Shown: positions 10,584 through 18,285 of the stretch, piece by piece
Layout: every line of letters starts with the position of its first letter
Numbering within the stretch: position 1 is the first letter of the stretch
Origin: Rheinheimera baltica DSM 14885
GTDB taxonomy: Bacteria; Pseudomonadota; Gammaproteobacteria; Enterobacterales; Alteromonadaceae
Direction: 5' to 3'
Assembly (NCBI RefSeq): GCF_000425345.1
Contig: NZ_AUDG01000021.1
Span: 1-60,506, forward strand
Length of the DNA stretch: 60,506 nucleotides
The notes under the pieces: model-generated
The model's input: the letters and a program-made list of their open reading frames with translations, nothing else
The model's database searches: none
What the model was told of the DNA's origin: nothing
Made by a program: the position numbers and the translations under genes

Positions 10584-11249
10584 ATGCATTTAACCGGTAC
10601 AGTGGTGTTTTGGCGCGACGATAAAGGCTTTGGTTTTGTGTTGTGCGACAACACGGCTGAAAAATTGTTTTTCCATATAAGAGACAACACCGACCGCACA
10701 GAACGGCCAACACAAGGCGATCGGCTGCAATTTAGCTTGGCACAAGATAAACAGGGCCGTAATATCGCCGCACCTTGGCAGTTAATGGCAACCCGCACTG
10801 CCAGTACAAGTAAAAAAGCCATTTCTACTTCTTACCAAGCCGCTGAAGGTTTTAGCATTCAGTATGCGCATCAAATTGCACTTATTTTTCGTATTAGCTT
10901 CTTAATTGCGGTTGCGGCTGCACTGCTATTTGGCCGGTTAATCTATGTGCTACCACTACTGTATGTTGAAGCCAGTATTTTTACCTATTGGCTGTATAAA
11001 ACAGATAAAGAAGCGGCCATAGCGCGGCATGGTAATCGTTTAACTGAAGAAAGCCTGCAATTGTTTAGCCTAATAGGTGGCTGGCCCGGCGCTTATCTGG
11101 CGCAGCAGCAACTGGCACATAAAAGCCGAAAACATCAATTTCGGCGTGAATTCGGCTTTGTTATTTTGGGCAATGCGTTGTTGGTAATCTGGTTATTTTC
11201 ATCCTGGGGCCAGGCGTTTCTTAGCAGAATGGCGCTACTGGCAAATTAG
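10584..11249 (+). CDS. Cold-shock domain / DUF1294 membrane protein
   Basis: Residues 1-65 form a cold-shock (OB-fold) nucleic-acid-binding domain: MHLTGTVVFWRDDKGFGFVL has the RNP1-like KGFGFV, and LFFHIRD is RNP2-like. After a linker come hydrophobic segments near 92-125, 155-165 and 195-215, with the DUF1294 signature of small charged and tryptophan-containing loops (LIGGWPGAYLAQQ). Length is 221 residues. This fusion puts a nucleic-acid-binding domain on the inner face of the membrane; its role is not known. AGGA lies about 8 bases before the ATG. Confidence 0.85.
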   Translation: MHLTGTVVFWRDDKGFGFVLCDNTAEKLFFHIRDNTDRTERPTQGDRLQFSLAQDKQGRNIAAPWQLMATRTASTSKKAISTSYQAAEGFSIQYAHQIALIFRISFLIAVAAALLFGRLIYVLPLLYVEASIFTYWLYKTDKEAAIARHGNRLTEESLQLFSLIGGWPGAYLAQQQLAHKSRKHQFRREFGFVILGNALLVIWLFSSWGQAFLSRMALLAN

Positions 11250-11567
11250 GTTGTCTAGCTAGTAGTTCAAGTTATGCACATTGTGCCCGCAACACACTTT
11301 ACCCTCGCCAAATTCGCCGGGCAAAAAGGAACAGGCTAAAAAAGTCAAAAAAACAGGCAAAACAAGAAAACTTTTAGAGCAACTAAACTAGTAATTTTAT
11401 ACTAGTATTTTCTAAAAAAAACCTAGCGCCATTCAGATAATATTCATAAATAGCAGTAATTTAGAAATAACTGACAAAATTAGTTACATTTAGCTTGCAC
11501 CTGAGGCGAAAATGACCAAAATATGAGGTAGCCCCAAGCGGCTATTACAACATCAGGAGAAGTAATT
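11250..11567 (+). other. 318-base gene-free region upstream of pilA
   Basis: No convincing gene is seen here. Phased A-runs at 11323-11327, 11338-11343, 11347-11353, 11359-11362 and 11367-11370, mostly about 10 bases apart, suggest intrinsically bent DNA. A 7-bp inverted repeat, ACTAGTA (11387-11393) and TACTAGT (11400-11406), covers a good -10 candidate TATACT (11398-11403). No good -35 pairs with it, so a bend- or activator-dependent promoter is possible. I looked for a sigma-54 site and found only a TTGCA without the -24 GG. A CAGGAGAAG ribosome site precedes pilA. Confidence 0.5.
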
Positions 11568-11903
11568 ATGAAACGCGTACAACAAGGTTTTACCTTAATT
11601 GAATTAATGATCGTGGTAGCGATCATCGGTATTTTGGCTGCCATCGCATTACCAGCGTACCAAAACTACACTATTCGTTCTGCAAATAATGCTTGTTTAG
11701 CTGAAACTAAAGCCTACGTAAATACCGCATTAGCTGAATTACATGACGGAAATGCACCTGGTGCTCCAAACTTATCCGCATGCACTTCAATTACGACACC
11801 AACTTCTTTTGCAGACACAGTAGCGGGAGATCCAGCTGATCCAGGCACTGGATCTATCTCTTGTGTGTTAGCTGATGGTGGCAACTGCATACTAACGCCT
11901 TAA
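11568..11903 (+). CDS. pilA: Type IVa major pilin, short four-cysteine form
   Basis: MKRVQQG is followed by the class III signal junction G/FTLIE with Glu at mature position 5, then the hydrophobic helix [20 protein letters not shown]. Prepilin peptidase would cut after Gly7 and methylate Phe1. Only 111 residues in total, short for a major pilin (often 140-160). Four cysteines occur, at mature position 36 and in LSACTS, SISCVL and GGNCIL, which could make two disulfides. It lies directly before pilB-pilC-pilD, so the major pilin role is likely. Its base composition is more AT-rich than its neighbours, as is common for variable surface pilins. Confidence 0.9.
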   Translation: MKRVQQGFTLIELMIVVAIIGILAAIALPAYQNYTIRSANNACLAETKAYVNTALAELHDGNAPGAPNLSACTSITTPTSFADTVAGDPADPGTGSISCVLADGGNCILTP

Positions 11904-11917
11904 TAATTTGTTTAATT

Positions 11918-11944
11918 AAAAAACCTCCTTTGGGAGGTTTTTTT
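11918..11944 (+). terminator. Rho-independent terminator after pilA
   Basis: AACCTCC (11922-11928), loop TTTG, GGAGGTT (11933-11939), with A's before and T's to 11944. It begins 15 bases after the pilA stop. It would make an abundant monocistronic pilA message separate from pilBCD. The remaining 240 bases to pilB hold no gene. Confidence 0.9.
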
Positions 11945-12105
11945 GTAACTATATAACCCTTACTAATAATTAGCCTTTAATAATTAAACCCTTCTACTGA
12001 TGGCTCGCATCAGCTTATACCCAAAGCAATAATCGTATCTTTTAAAAATTTTATGAAATTTAAACTAGATGCTTGGGCTTATCACGTTGCAACAGTACTA
12101 TAAAC

Positions 12106-12133
12106 TTGAATAACCCGCGTTTAGTGGCATAAT
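12106..12133 (+). promoter_or_regulatory. Possible pilB promoter
   Basis: TTGAAT (12106-12111), a 16-base spacer and CATAAT (12128-12133, five of six to consensus) lie about 50 bases before the pilB ATG. Needed because the terminator at 11918-11944 should separate pilB from pilA. Confidence 0.4.
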
Positions 12134-12182
12134 CAACTGACTATGCAAAGTCTTATTAGCAATATCAGGATGTTTTCGCTTA

Positions 12183-13880
12183 ATGGCCGTTACGACTACC
12201 TCTACCTTATTTAGACGCTTAGTGCAGCTGGGCATTATTAATGGCGAGCAAGCCACTAAAATTATTACCGACAAAGGCGGCCAATTTAAAAACCTGCCTG
12301 AGCTGCTGATAAGTGAAAAACTGATTACCTCAGATGCCCTTGCCAGGGCGGCAAGCGGTATTAGCCAGGCTATTAGCCTGGATTTAGAACATTACGACCT
12401 TGCTTTTGTACCCGAAGATTTACGCAACGAAAAGTTAATCCGCAAAACCGATATGCTGCCGCTAGGCAAACGCGGCCGCAATATGTATTTAGCTGTTGTC
12501 GACCCCACTAACATTCAAACCATTGAAGATTTTGAATTTAATACCGGCTTAAACGCCGAAGTGGTTGTGGTGGAATACGACAAACTGCACAAGCTGATTG
12601 ATAAGCTATTTGATAACAGCATGGGCGGCGATTTTAGCGACAGCGACTGGGATTTAGGCTCAATGGGTATTGAGCAAGCTGAAGAAGACGACGGCCCGGG
12701 CGCACAGCCCGATAAAGAAGACCAGCCGATTATAGCCTTTATTAACAAGATGCTGCTGGATGCCATTCGCAAAGGGGCCTCTGATTTGCACTTTGAGCCC
12801 TACGAAAAAACCTACCGTATCCGCTTTCGTATTGACGGCATTTTAAATGAAGTTGCCAGCCCACCCGTAGCCTTATCTACGCGGTTATCGGCGCGATTAA
12901 AAGTCATGTCACGCTTGGATATTGCGGAAAAACGGGTACCTCAAGATGGCCGTATTAAACTAAAACTGTCGGCAAAAAAATCTATCGATTTCCGTGTGAG
13001 TACCCTACCTACGCTTTGGGGCGAGAAAATTGTAATGCGTATTCTTGACTCAGACAGTGCCATGCTGGGTATTGATGTGCTGGGTTATGAAGAAAACCAG
13101 AAAAAGCTCTATCTAGATGCGTTGGCCCAACCGCAAGGTATGATACTGGTAACAGGCCCAACAGGTTCGGGCAAAACGGTATCTCTCTATACCGGTTTGG
13201 CGATTCTTAATACCAGCGAAACTAATATATCAACCGCAGAAGACCCGGTAGAAATTAACTTAGCCGGGGTAAACCAGGTACAGGTTAACCCACGTGCAGG
13301 CCTAACATTCGCCTCTGCGTTAAAAGCCTTTTTACGACAAGATCCCGATGTCGTTATGGTGGGTGAAATCCGGGATTTAGAAACTGCTGAAATTGCTATT
13401 AAAGCCGCACAAACCGGTCACTTGGTATTATCTACCCTGCACACTAACTCGGCGCCGGAAACCTTAACCCGCTTGCTTAATATGGGTGTGCCATCTTATA
13501 ACGTTGCCAGCTCGGTATCATTAATTATTGCCCAGCGCCTAGCCCGCAGGCTTTGTGGTCAATGTAAACAACTAGAAGTATTACCTGAAGCTGAACTGTT
13601 AAAGCAAGGCTTTACACCTGAGCAGCTACCTAGCATAAAAATATTTAAACCGATAGGTTGCGACCATTGCACTAATGGTTATAAAGGCCGGGTAGGTATT
13701 TATGAAGTGATGCCAATCAGTGGCAAGATGGCCGACATCATTATGCAAGGCGGTAACTCGTTAGATATTGCCACCCAAGCCCAGAAAGATGGCGTGAATA
13801 ATTTGCGTCAGTCAGGTTTAATTAAAGCAGCTGCTGGTTTAACCAGCCTTGCTGAAGTAAACCGGGTAACCAAAGGTTAA
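12183..13880 (+). CDS. pilB: Type IV pilus assembly ATPase
   Basis: This hexameric cytoplasmic ATPase drives pilus extension. Its 565 residues carry an N-terminal MshEN/T2SSE_N domain at about 1-150 and a catalytic domain with Walker A GPTGSGKTVS (about 324-333). The Asp box is DPVEINL, and Walker B is DPDVVMVGEIRDLETAE. A His box TGHLVLSTLHTN and a zinc-binding CGQCKQ...CDHC module follow. AGGAT precedes the ATG. It is followed by pilC and pilD in the same direction, the standard pilABCD order. Confidence 0.97.
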   Translation: MAVTTTSTLFRRLVQLGIINGEQATKIITDKGGQFKNLPELLISEKLITSDALARAASGISQAISLDLEHYDLAFVPEDLRNEKLIRKTDMLPLGKRGRNMYLAVVDPTNIQTIEDFEFNTGLNAEVVVVEYDKLHKLIDKLFDNSMGGDFSDSDWDLGSMGIEQAEEDDGPGAQPDKEDQPIIAFINKMLLDAIRKGASDLHFEPYEKTYRIRFRIDGILNEVASPPVALSTRLSARLKVMSRLDIAEKRVPQDGRIKLKLSAKKSIDFRVSTLPTLWGEKIVMRILDSDSAMLGIDVLGYEENQKKLYLDALAQPQGMILVTGPTGSGKTVSLYTGLAILNTSETNISTAEDPVEINLAGVNQVQVNPRAGLTFASALKAFLRQDPDVVMVGEIRDLETAEIAIKAAQTGHLVLSTLHTNSAPETLTRLLNMGVPSYNVASSVSLIIAQRLARRLCGQCKQLEVLPEAELLKQGFTPEQLPSIKIFKPIGCDHCTNGYKGRVGIYEVMPISGKMADIIMQGGNSLDIATQAQKDGVNNLRQSGLIKAAAGLTSLAEVNRVTKG

Positions 13881-13961
13881 ATTTATCTTTACAATCATTA
13901 AGCGGTGCGGCAATTTACCCCGCTTAGAAAGTGCGTTTAAGTTCAGCAACAGGATACAATT

Positions 13962-15197
13962 ATGGCTCAGGCACAACAATTTAAAATAAAAGAGCTGGAA
14001 GCATTTAGCTATAAGGGCGTAAACCGGCGCGGTAAAAAAGTTGACGGTGAAATTAAAGGCACCAGCATATCGGAAGTAAAAGCCTTACTGCGTCAGCAAG
14101 GCATTACGCCATCGGGAGTTAAGCGCAAACCGAAATCGCTATTTGGCGAAGGCAAACCGATTAAACCAGTAGATATCGCGATCTTTACCCGACAAATAGC
14201 CACCATGCTGGGTGCTGGCGTGCCGTTAGTGCAATCAATTGATTTGATAGCTAATGGCTCTGACAATAAAAATATGCGAACTTTAATGCAGAAGATATCG
14301 GTAAAAATACAAGCTGGTTTACCGTTGTCAGACACCTTGCGCGAACACCCTAAGTATTTTGATGCATTATATTGTGACCTGGTGAAATCAGGTGAATCAT
14401 CAGGCTCATTAGATGCGATCTTTGACCGCCTGGCCGTTTATAAAGAAAAGGCTGAGGCACTTAAATCTAAAATTAAAAAAGCCATGTTTTACCCGATAGC
14501 TGTTGTCGTCGTTGCAGCAATCGTTACCTCTATTTTGTTAATTTTTGTGGTTCCACAATTTGCCCAAATTTTTGCCGGCTTTGGGGCTGAGCTACCCGCA
14601 TTTACCTTATTTGTATTAGGCATATCGGAATTAATGCAAAAATACTGGTGGATTGTTTTAGGTGTAGTAGTGGCAATTGGCTACATGGTGAAAAAAAGCT
14701 ATGCCAATAACTTAACGTTTCGGACCTGGGCAGACGGTCGCATCATTAAACTGCCCGTTATTGGCAATATATTAAATAAGGCCGCAGTCGCACGTTATGC
14801 ACGTACACTCTCTACCACCTTTGCTGCCGGCGTGCCATTAATTGAAGCGTTAGAGTCTGCTGCAGGCGCCGCCGGTAACGAAGTGTATAAAAACGCCATC
14901 TTGTTTATTCGGGAAGAAGTCTCCTCAGGTAATCAAATGTATTTAGCCATGAAACAAACCGACCAATTCCCTGAAATGGTGGTGCAGATGGTATCTATAG
15001 GTGAAGAGTCAGGCGCGCTCGATGGTATGCTGGGCAAAGTGGCCAATATTTATGAGCAAGAAGTAGATGATGCTGTAGATGGCCTAACCGCACTACTTGA
15101 GCCAATGATTATGGCTGTTTTGGGTGTAGTTATTGGTGGCTTAATTATTGCTATGTACCTGCCAATTTTCCAACTTGGTGATATTGTAGGGAGATAA
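13962..15197 (+). CDS. pilC: Type IV pilus inner-membrane platform protein
   Basis: A polytopic GspF-type protein of 411 residues with two homologous T2SSF domains (about 75-200 and 280-400). Both contain the typical amphipathic start (FTRQIATMLGAGVPLVQSID and ARTLSTTFAAGVPLIEALES). Three membrane segments are visible near 175-200, 227-247 and 380-405. It couples PilB rotation to pilin insertion. It lies 81 bases after pilB and 4 bases before pilD. CAGGATAC precedes the ATG. Confidence 0.97.
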   Translation: MAQAQQFKIKELEAFSYKGVNRRGKKVDGEIKGTSISEVKALLRQQGITPSGVKRKPKSLFGEGKPIKPVDIAIFTRQIATMLGAGVPLVQSIDLIANGSDNKNMRTLMQKISVKIQAGLPLSDTLREHPKYFDALYCDLVKSGESSGSLDAIFDRLAVYKEKAEALKSKIKKAMFYPIAVVVVAAIVTSILLIFVVPQFAQIFAGFGAELPAFTLFVLGISELMQKYWWIVLGVVVAIGYMVKKSYANNLTFRTWADGRIIKLPVIGNILNKAAVARYARTLSTTFAAGVPLIEALESAAGAAGNEVYKNAILFIREEVSSGNQMYLAMKQTDQFPEMVVQMVSIGEESGALDGMLGKVANIYEQEVDDAVDGLTALLEPMIMAVLGVVIGGLIIAMYLPIFQLGDIVGR

Positions 15198-15201
15198 TAG
15201 A

Positions 15202-16080
15202 TTGCAGGAACTGTTTATCACTTTGCAAGAATATCAAACGTTATTTATCAGTTTAGTAATTATTTTTAGCCTGATGATTGGCAGCTTTTTAAATGTGGTG
15301 GTCTACCGGCTGCCAAAAATGATGGAAAACGACTGGCAACAAGAATATCAGGCCTATTTTAACGCGGACCAAACGCAGCCTGAGGCTGGTAAGTTTAACC
15401 TGGCCGTGCCACGCTCTGCCTGCCCTAGCTGTAATGCACAACTTAAGGCACGAGATAATATACCCGTGCTTAGCTGGCTGCTATTAGGCGGTAAATGCCG
15501 CAACTGTAGCGCACCGATTAGTAAGCGCTACCCGGCTGTAGAGACGCTTACTGCGGTTATGTCTGGTGTCGTAGCGTGGCAGTTGGGTTTTGGTGTTCCG
15601 GCGTTGTTACTTATTATCATTACCTGGGCGCTTATTGCACTCACGTTTATTGATATCGACAGGATGCTACTGCCTGATCAATTAACGTTACCTCTCTTGT
15701 GGTTGGTACTGGTATTTAGTCTGTCAGATTCAGCCTTTGTTAATCCTTCACAGGCCATTATTGGCGCCGCTGCAGGTTACCTTAGTTTATGGTCGGTATA
15801 CTGGCTATTTAAACTGCTTACCGGTAAAGAGGGCATGGGCTACGGTGACTTTAAGTTAATGGCCGTGTTTGGTGCTTTGTTAGGCTGGCAGCAGTTGCCA
15901 CTGATTATTCTATTGTCGTCGTGCGTTGGCGCGGTAGTGGGCATTACATTACTAAGTGTGCAGGGTAAGGACAAGGCGACACCAATACCTTTTGGCCCTT
16001 ACATCGCCGCCGCAGGCTGGATAGCTATGCTGTGGGGTGAGCAACTAACAAACGCCTATCTACGCTATTTAGGCGTGTAA
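15202..16080 (+). CDS. pilD: Prepilin peptidase / N-methyltransferase
   Basis: A membrane aspartic protease of 292 residues that cuts type IV prepilins such as PilA and methylates the new N-terminus. GSFLNVVVYRLP is the typical N-terminal motif. Two CxxC pairs (CPSC and CRNC) form the cytoplasmic zinc site. The two catalytic Asp lie in FIDIDRMLLPD and GYGDFK. About eight membrane segments are present. The start is TTG at 15202 after GGGAG; no better ATG fits the conserved N-terminus. The stop codon shares a base with the coaE start (TAATG). Confidence 0.96.
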   Translation: MQELFITLQEYQTLFISLVIIFSLMIGSFLNVVVYRLPKMMENDWQQEYQAYFNADQTQPEAGKFNLAVPRSACPSCNAQLKARDNIPVLSWLLLGGKCRNCSAPISKRYPAVETLTAVMSGVVAWQLGFGVPALLLIIITWALIALTFIDIDRMLLPDQLTLPLLWLVLVFSLSDSAFVNPSQAIIGAAAGYLSLWSVYWLFKLLTGKEGMGYGDFKLMAVFGALLGWQQLPLIILLSSCVGAVVGITLLSVQGKDKATPIPFGPYIAAAGWIAMLWGEQLTNAYLRYLGV

Positions 16081-16685
16081 TGTCGGGCTTTGTAGTGGGC
16101 CTTACCGGTGGCATAGGCTGCGGCAAAAGCACCATTGCTACGCTTTTTGCCGACTTAGGTGTTGGCTATGTTGATGCAGATATTGTGGCACGTGAAGTGG
16201 TGTTACCTGGCACGCCTTGCCTTCAGGCAATTGTACAGCGATTTGGTAACACCATTTTGCAAGCAAATGGCGAATTAAACCGCCATAAACTGCGGCAGCA
16301 TATTTTTAGCCATGCCTCCGACAAAGCCTGGCTGGAACAATTGCTTCATCCTGCAATAAGGCAGCAGCTACTCGAGCAATTGCACACGCTAACGTCACCC
16401 TACGCTTTGCTGGTGGCACCCTTATTGTTGGAAAACAAGCTAAACCAATATGTGCAACGGGTGTTGGTTATAGATTTACCTGAAAGCCTGCAGCTAGAAC
16501 GCGCGATGACACGTGATGCAGCCAATGCTGAACAGATTAATGCCATAATGGCTGCACAGATGTCGCGTACGCAACGGCTGAAACTGGCCGACGATATTAT
16601 TACTAATGACAGCAGTCTCTCTGAATTGCCCGCTAAAGTTGCCGCCCTGCATAAGCAGTATTTGTTGCAGGCAACATCACAGTAG
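16080..16685 (+). CDS. coaE: Dephospho-CoA kinase
   Basis: It phosphorylates dephospho-CoA at the ribose 3' position, the last step of CoA synthesis. The 201-residue P-loop kinase has Walker A GLTGGIGCGKST at about 8-19, DADIVAREVV, and a LID region with RDAANAEQINAIMAAQMSR. The start overlaps the pilD stop by one base. The pilD-coaE-zapD-yacG order is conserved in enterobacteria and relatives. Confidence 0.97.
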   Translation: MSGFVVGLTGGIGCGKSTIATLFADLGVGYVDADIVAREVVLPGTPCLQAIVQRFGNTILQANGELNRHKLRQHIFSHASDKAWLEQLLHPAIRQQLLEQLHTLTSPYALLVAPLLLENKLNQYVQRVLVIDLPESLQLERAMTRDAANAEQINAIMAAQMSRTQRLKLADDIITNDSSLSELPAKVAALHKQYLLQATSQ

Positions 16686-16731
16686 TTTCTGGCGTTGAGT
16701 GTGTTGTCCTAACAGGTGTAACAACATACCA

Positions 16732-17478
16732 ATGACTGAAATACTTTATGAACACCCACTCAATGAAAAAATGCGCACCTATTTGCGCCTAGAACACTTA
16801 CATAATCAACTGCAAAATTTAACGTCGCTTGAAAATGAATGGCAGCAACAAGCTTTTTTTAACGTACTGTTTGAAGTGATAGATGTGTTAGATCGTAATG
16901 ATATCCGGCCTGAACTGATTAAAGACTGCGAACGAACCGAGTCAGCCCTGGTTGCATGGTCTAAACATCCATCGGTGTCTGACGATAAGCTAACACCGGT
17001 ATTGCAACAAGCTGTACGCTTACAAAGTGAGCTGTTACGCAATGGCAAGCTGGTAGGTAATTTAAAAGACGACAAGTTTCTCGCCCCACTGCGACAACGT
17101 TTCGCCATACCTGGCGGCACCTGCTATTTTGATGTACCACAATTGCACTATTGGTTTAACTTAGCCATTGAGCTGCGTCAACCCGCCGCACAGCAGTGGT
17201 GTAGCGAACTTAGCCTGGTGCAGCAGGCTGTTAGTTTTATACTGGGTTTTACTCGCGAGAAAGGCGCCTTTGTTGAGATAAAGGCCAAGAACGGATTTTA
17301 CCAAAGTAATACCGAGCAACACGAGCTATTGCGTATTCGCTACACACCGCTAGAACATGCTTACCCAACAGTCAGTGGCAACAAATATCGCTATGCCATC
17401 AGGTTCATGCAGCTTTGCGAAGAAACCGGCCGCAGTAATAGTGATAAACATGTCAGTTTTCAATTGGCATGCTGTTAA
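16732..17478 (+). CDS. zapD: Z-ring-associated protein D
   Basis: A cytoplasmic FtsZ-binding protein that bundles FtsZ protofilaments. I start it at the ATG at 16732 (248 residues) because TEILYEHPLNEKMRTYLRLE is the conserved N-terminus. The upstream 11 codons in the open frame look non-coding. The all-alpha N-terminal half and the C-terminal half containing CSELSLVQQAVSFIL match the family (formerly YacF, DUF1342). It sits between coaE and yacG, as in E. coli. Confidence 0.94.
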   Translation: MTEILYEHPLNEKMRTYLRLEHLHNQLQNLTSLENEWQQQAFFNVLFEVIDVLDRNDIRPELIKDCERTESALVAWSKHPSVSDDKLTPVLQQAVRLQSELLRNGKLVGNLKDDKFLAPLRQRFAIPGGTCYFDVPQLHYWFNLAIELRQPAAQQWCSELSLVQQAVSFILGFTREKGAFVEIKAKNGFYQSNTEQHELLRIRYTPLEHAYPTVSGNKYRYAIRFMQLCEETGRSNSDKHVSFQLACC

Positions 17479-17537
17479 CGTTCAAACAATAGACTTGAAA
17501 ATGCTAGAATGACGGCAACTGAATTCGGAGTTACGTT

Positions 17538-17765
17538 ATGAAAATTAAATGCCCTACCTGTGATAAAGATGTCGTCTGGTCGGCTGATGCCCCCTTCAGG
17601 CCGTTTTGTTCTGAACGTTGCAAATTAATAGACTTGGGCGACTGGGCAGCAGAAAACCACCGTATTCCCGACAAGGCACCAATAGATGCGGCCTTGTCAG
17701 AAGAATATCTAGCAGAGCTGGAACAAGAATTTATTGCACAGGACAACAATTTTTTCAAACACTAA
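17538..17765 (+). CDS. yacG: DNA gyrase inhibitor, zinc-finger protein
   Basis: A 75-residue protein with a four-cysteine zinc site: KCPTC near residue 5 and [15 protein letters not shown]. The acidic C-terminal tail is typical. In E. coli it binds GyrB and blocks DNA binding. GGAG precedes the ATG. Its stop codon lies inside a hairpin shared with the convergent mutT gene. Confidence 0.95.
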   Translation: MKIKCPTCDKDVVWSADAPFRPFCSERCKLIDLGDWAAENHRIPDKAPIDAALSEEYLAELEQEFIAQDNNFFKH

Positions 17766-17782
17766 CACCATCTGTGTGTTAG
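17762..17782. terminator. Hairpin shared by convergent yacG and mutT
   Basis: CTAACAC (17762-17768), loop CATCTGT, GTGTTAG (17776-17782). The yacG stop TAA (17763-17765) and the mutT stop (17779-17781 on the other strand) both lie in its arms. There is no T-run, so termination strength is uncertain. Confidence 0.4.
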
Positions 17783-18198
17783 CTCTGTGACAAATACTCT
17801 TGGATACGCTCAACGATGGGCTGATTTGCATCGGGGAATTCGATAGTGCTCAACTCGGTTGAACTTGCCCAGCGTAGCGGTTGCCCTTCACGGCCATGCG
17901 GCTGGCCGTCAAAGCCGGTAACCAGATATATATCCAGCAATACCGTTTTCTCGGGGTAGGCGTACTCTAGCTGCATAAAAGCGCTGCTTTGTGTTACGGT
18001 AATGGTTATCTCTTCATACAGCTCACGGCTAAGCGCTTGTGGCACTGTTTCACCAGCCTCTACCTTGCCACCGGGAAACTCCCATTTACCGCCCTGATGC
18101 TGTGTGCTGCTGCGTAGCGCCAGTAAAACCTGACTATCACGCAATATCACCCCGACGGCCACATGAACAACCTTCACCATGCTGTTTGTTTGCTGCAT
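17779..18198 (-). CDS. mutT: 8-oxo-dGTP diphosphatase (Nudix)
   Basis: It cleans the nucleotide pool of 8-oxo-dGTP. The 139-residue Nudix protein begins at the ATG at 18196-18198, preceded by AAGG; a TTG five codons upstream is less likely. The Nudix box GGKVEAGETVPQALSREL then YEEITI keeps all the acidic residues, but the last glycine of the GX5EX7REUXEEXGU pattern is Thr. The position beside secA matches E. coli, and the gene is probably co-transcribed from secA unless the hairpin at 18238-18259 stops transcription. Confidence 0.92.
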   Translation of the reverse strand: MQQTNSMVKVVHVAVGVILRDSQVLLALRSSTQHQGGKWEFPGGKVEAGETVPQALSRELYEEITITVTQSSAFMQLEYAYPEKTVLLDIYLVTGFDGQPHGREGQPLRWASSTELSTIEFPDANQPIVERIQEYLSQS

Positions 18199-18229
18199 TG
18201 TCTTACCTTGCAAAATAACACCCTAGTCT

Positions 18230-18260
18230 AAAACAACAAAGCCAGCTTAAGCTGACTTTG
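18230..18260 (-). terminator. Terminator after secA
   Basis: On the minus strand AAAGTCAGC, loop TTAA, GCTGGCTTT (18259 down to 18238), then GTTGTTTT. The single non-Watson-Crick position is a U-G pair only on the minus strand, which fits a role for secA transcripts. It lies 26 bases past the secA stop, before mutT. Confidence 0.75.
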
Positions 18261-18285
18261 CGTTAACCCTGTGCCACCGAGTTGG

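Noticed and set aside
10504..10822. Minus-strand frames overlapping the cold-shock/DUF1294 gene
   Set aside because: The plus-strand gene has clear RNP motifs and a ribosome site; the opposite frames do not resemble proteins.
11480..11510. Possible sigma-54 promoter upstream of pilA (TTACATTTAGCTTGCA)
   Set aside because: The -12 TTGCA fits, but the invariant GG of the -24 element is absent.
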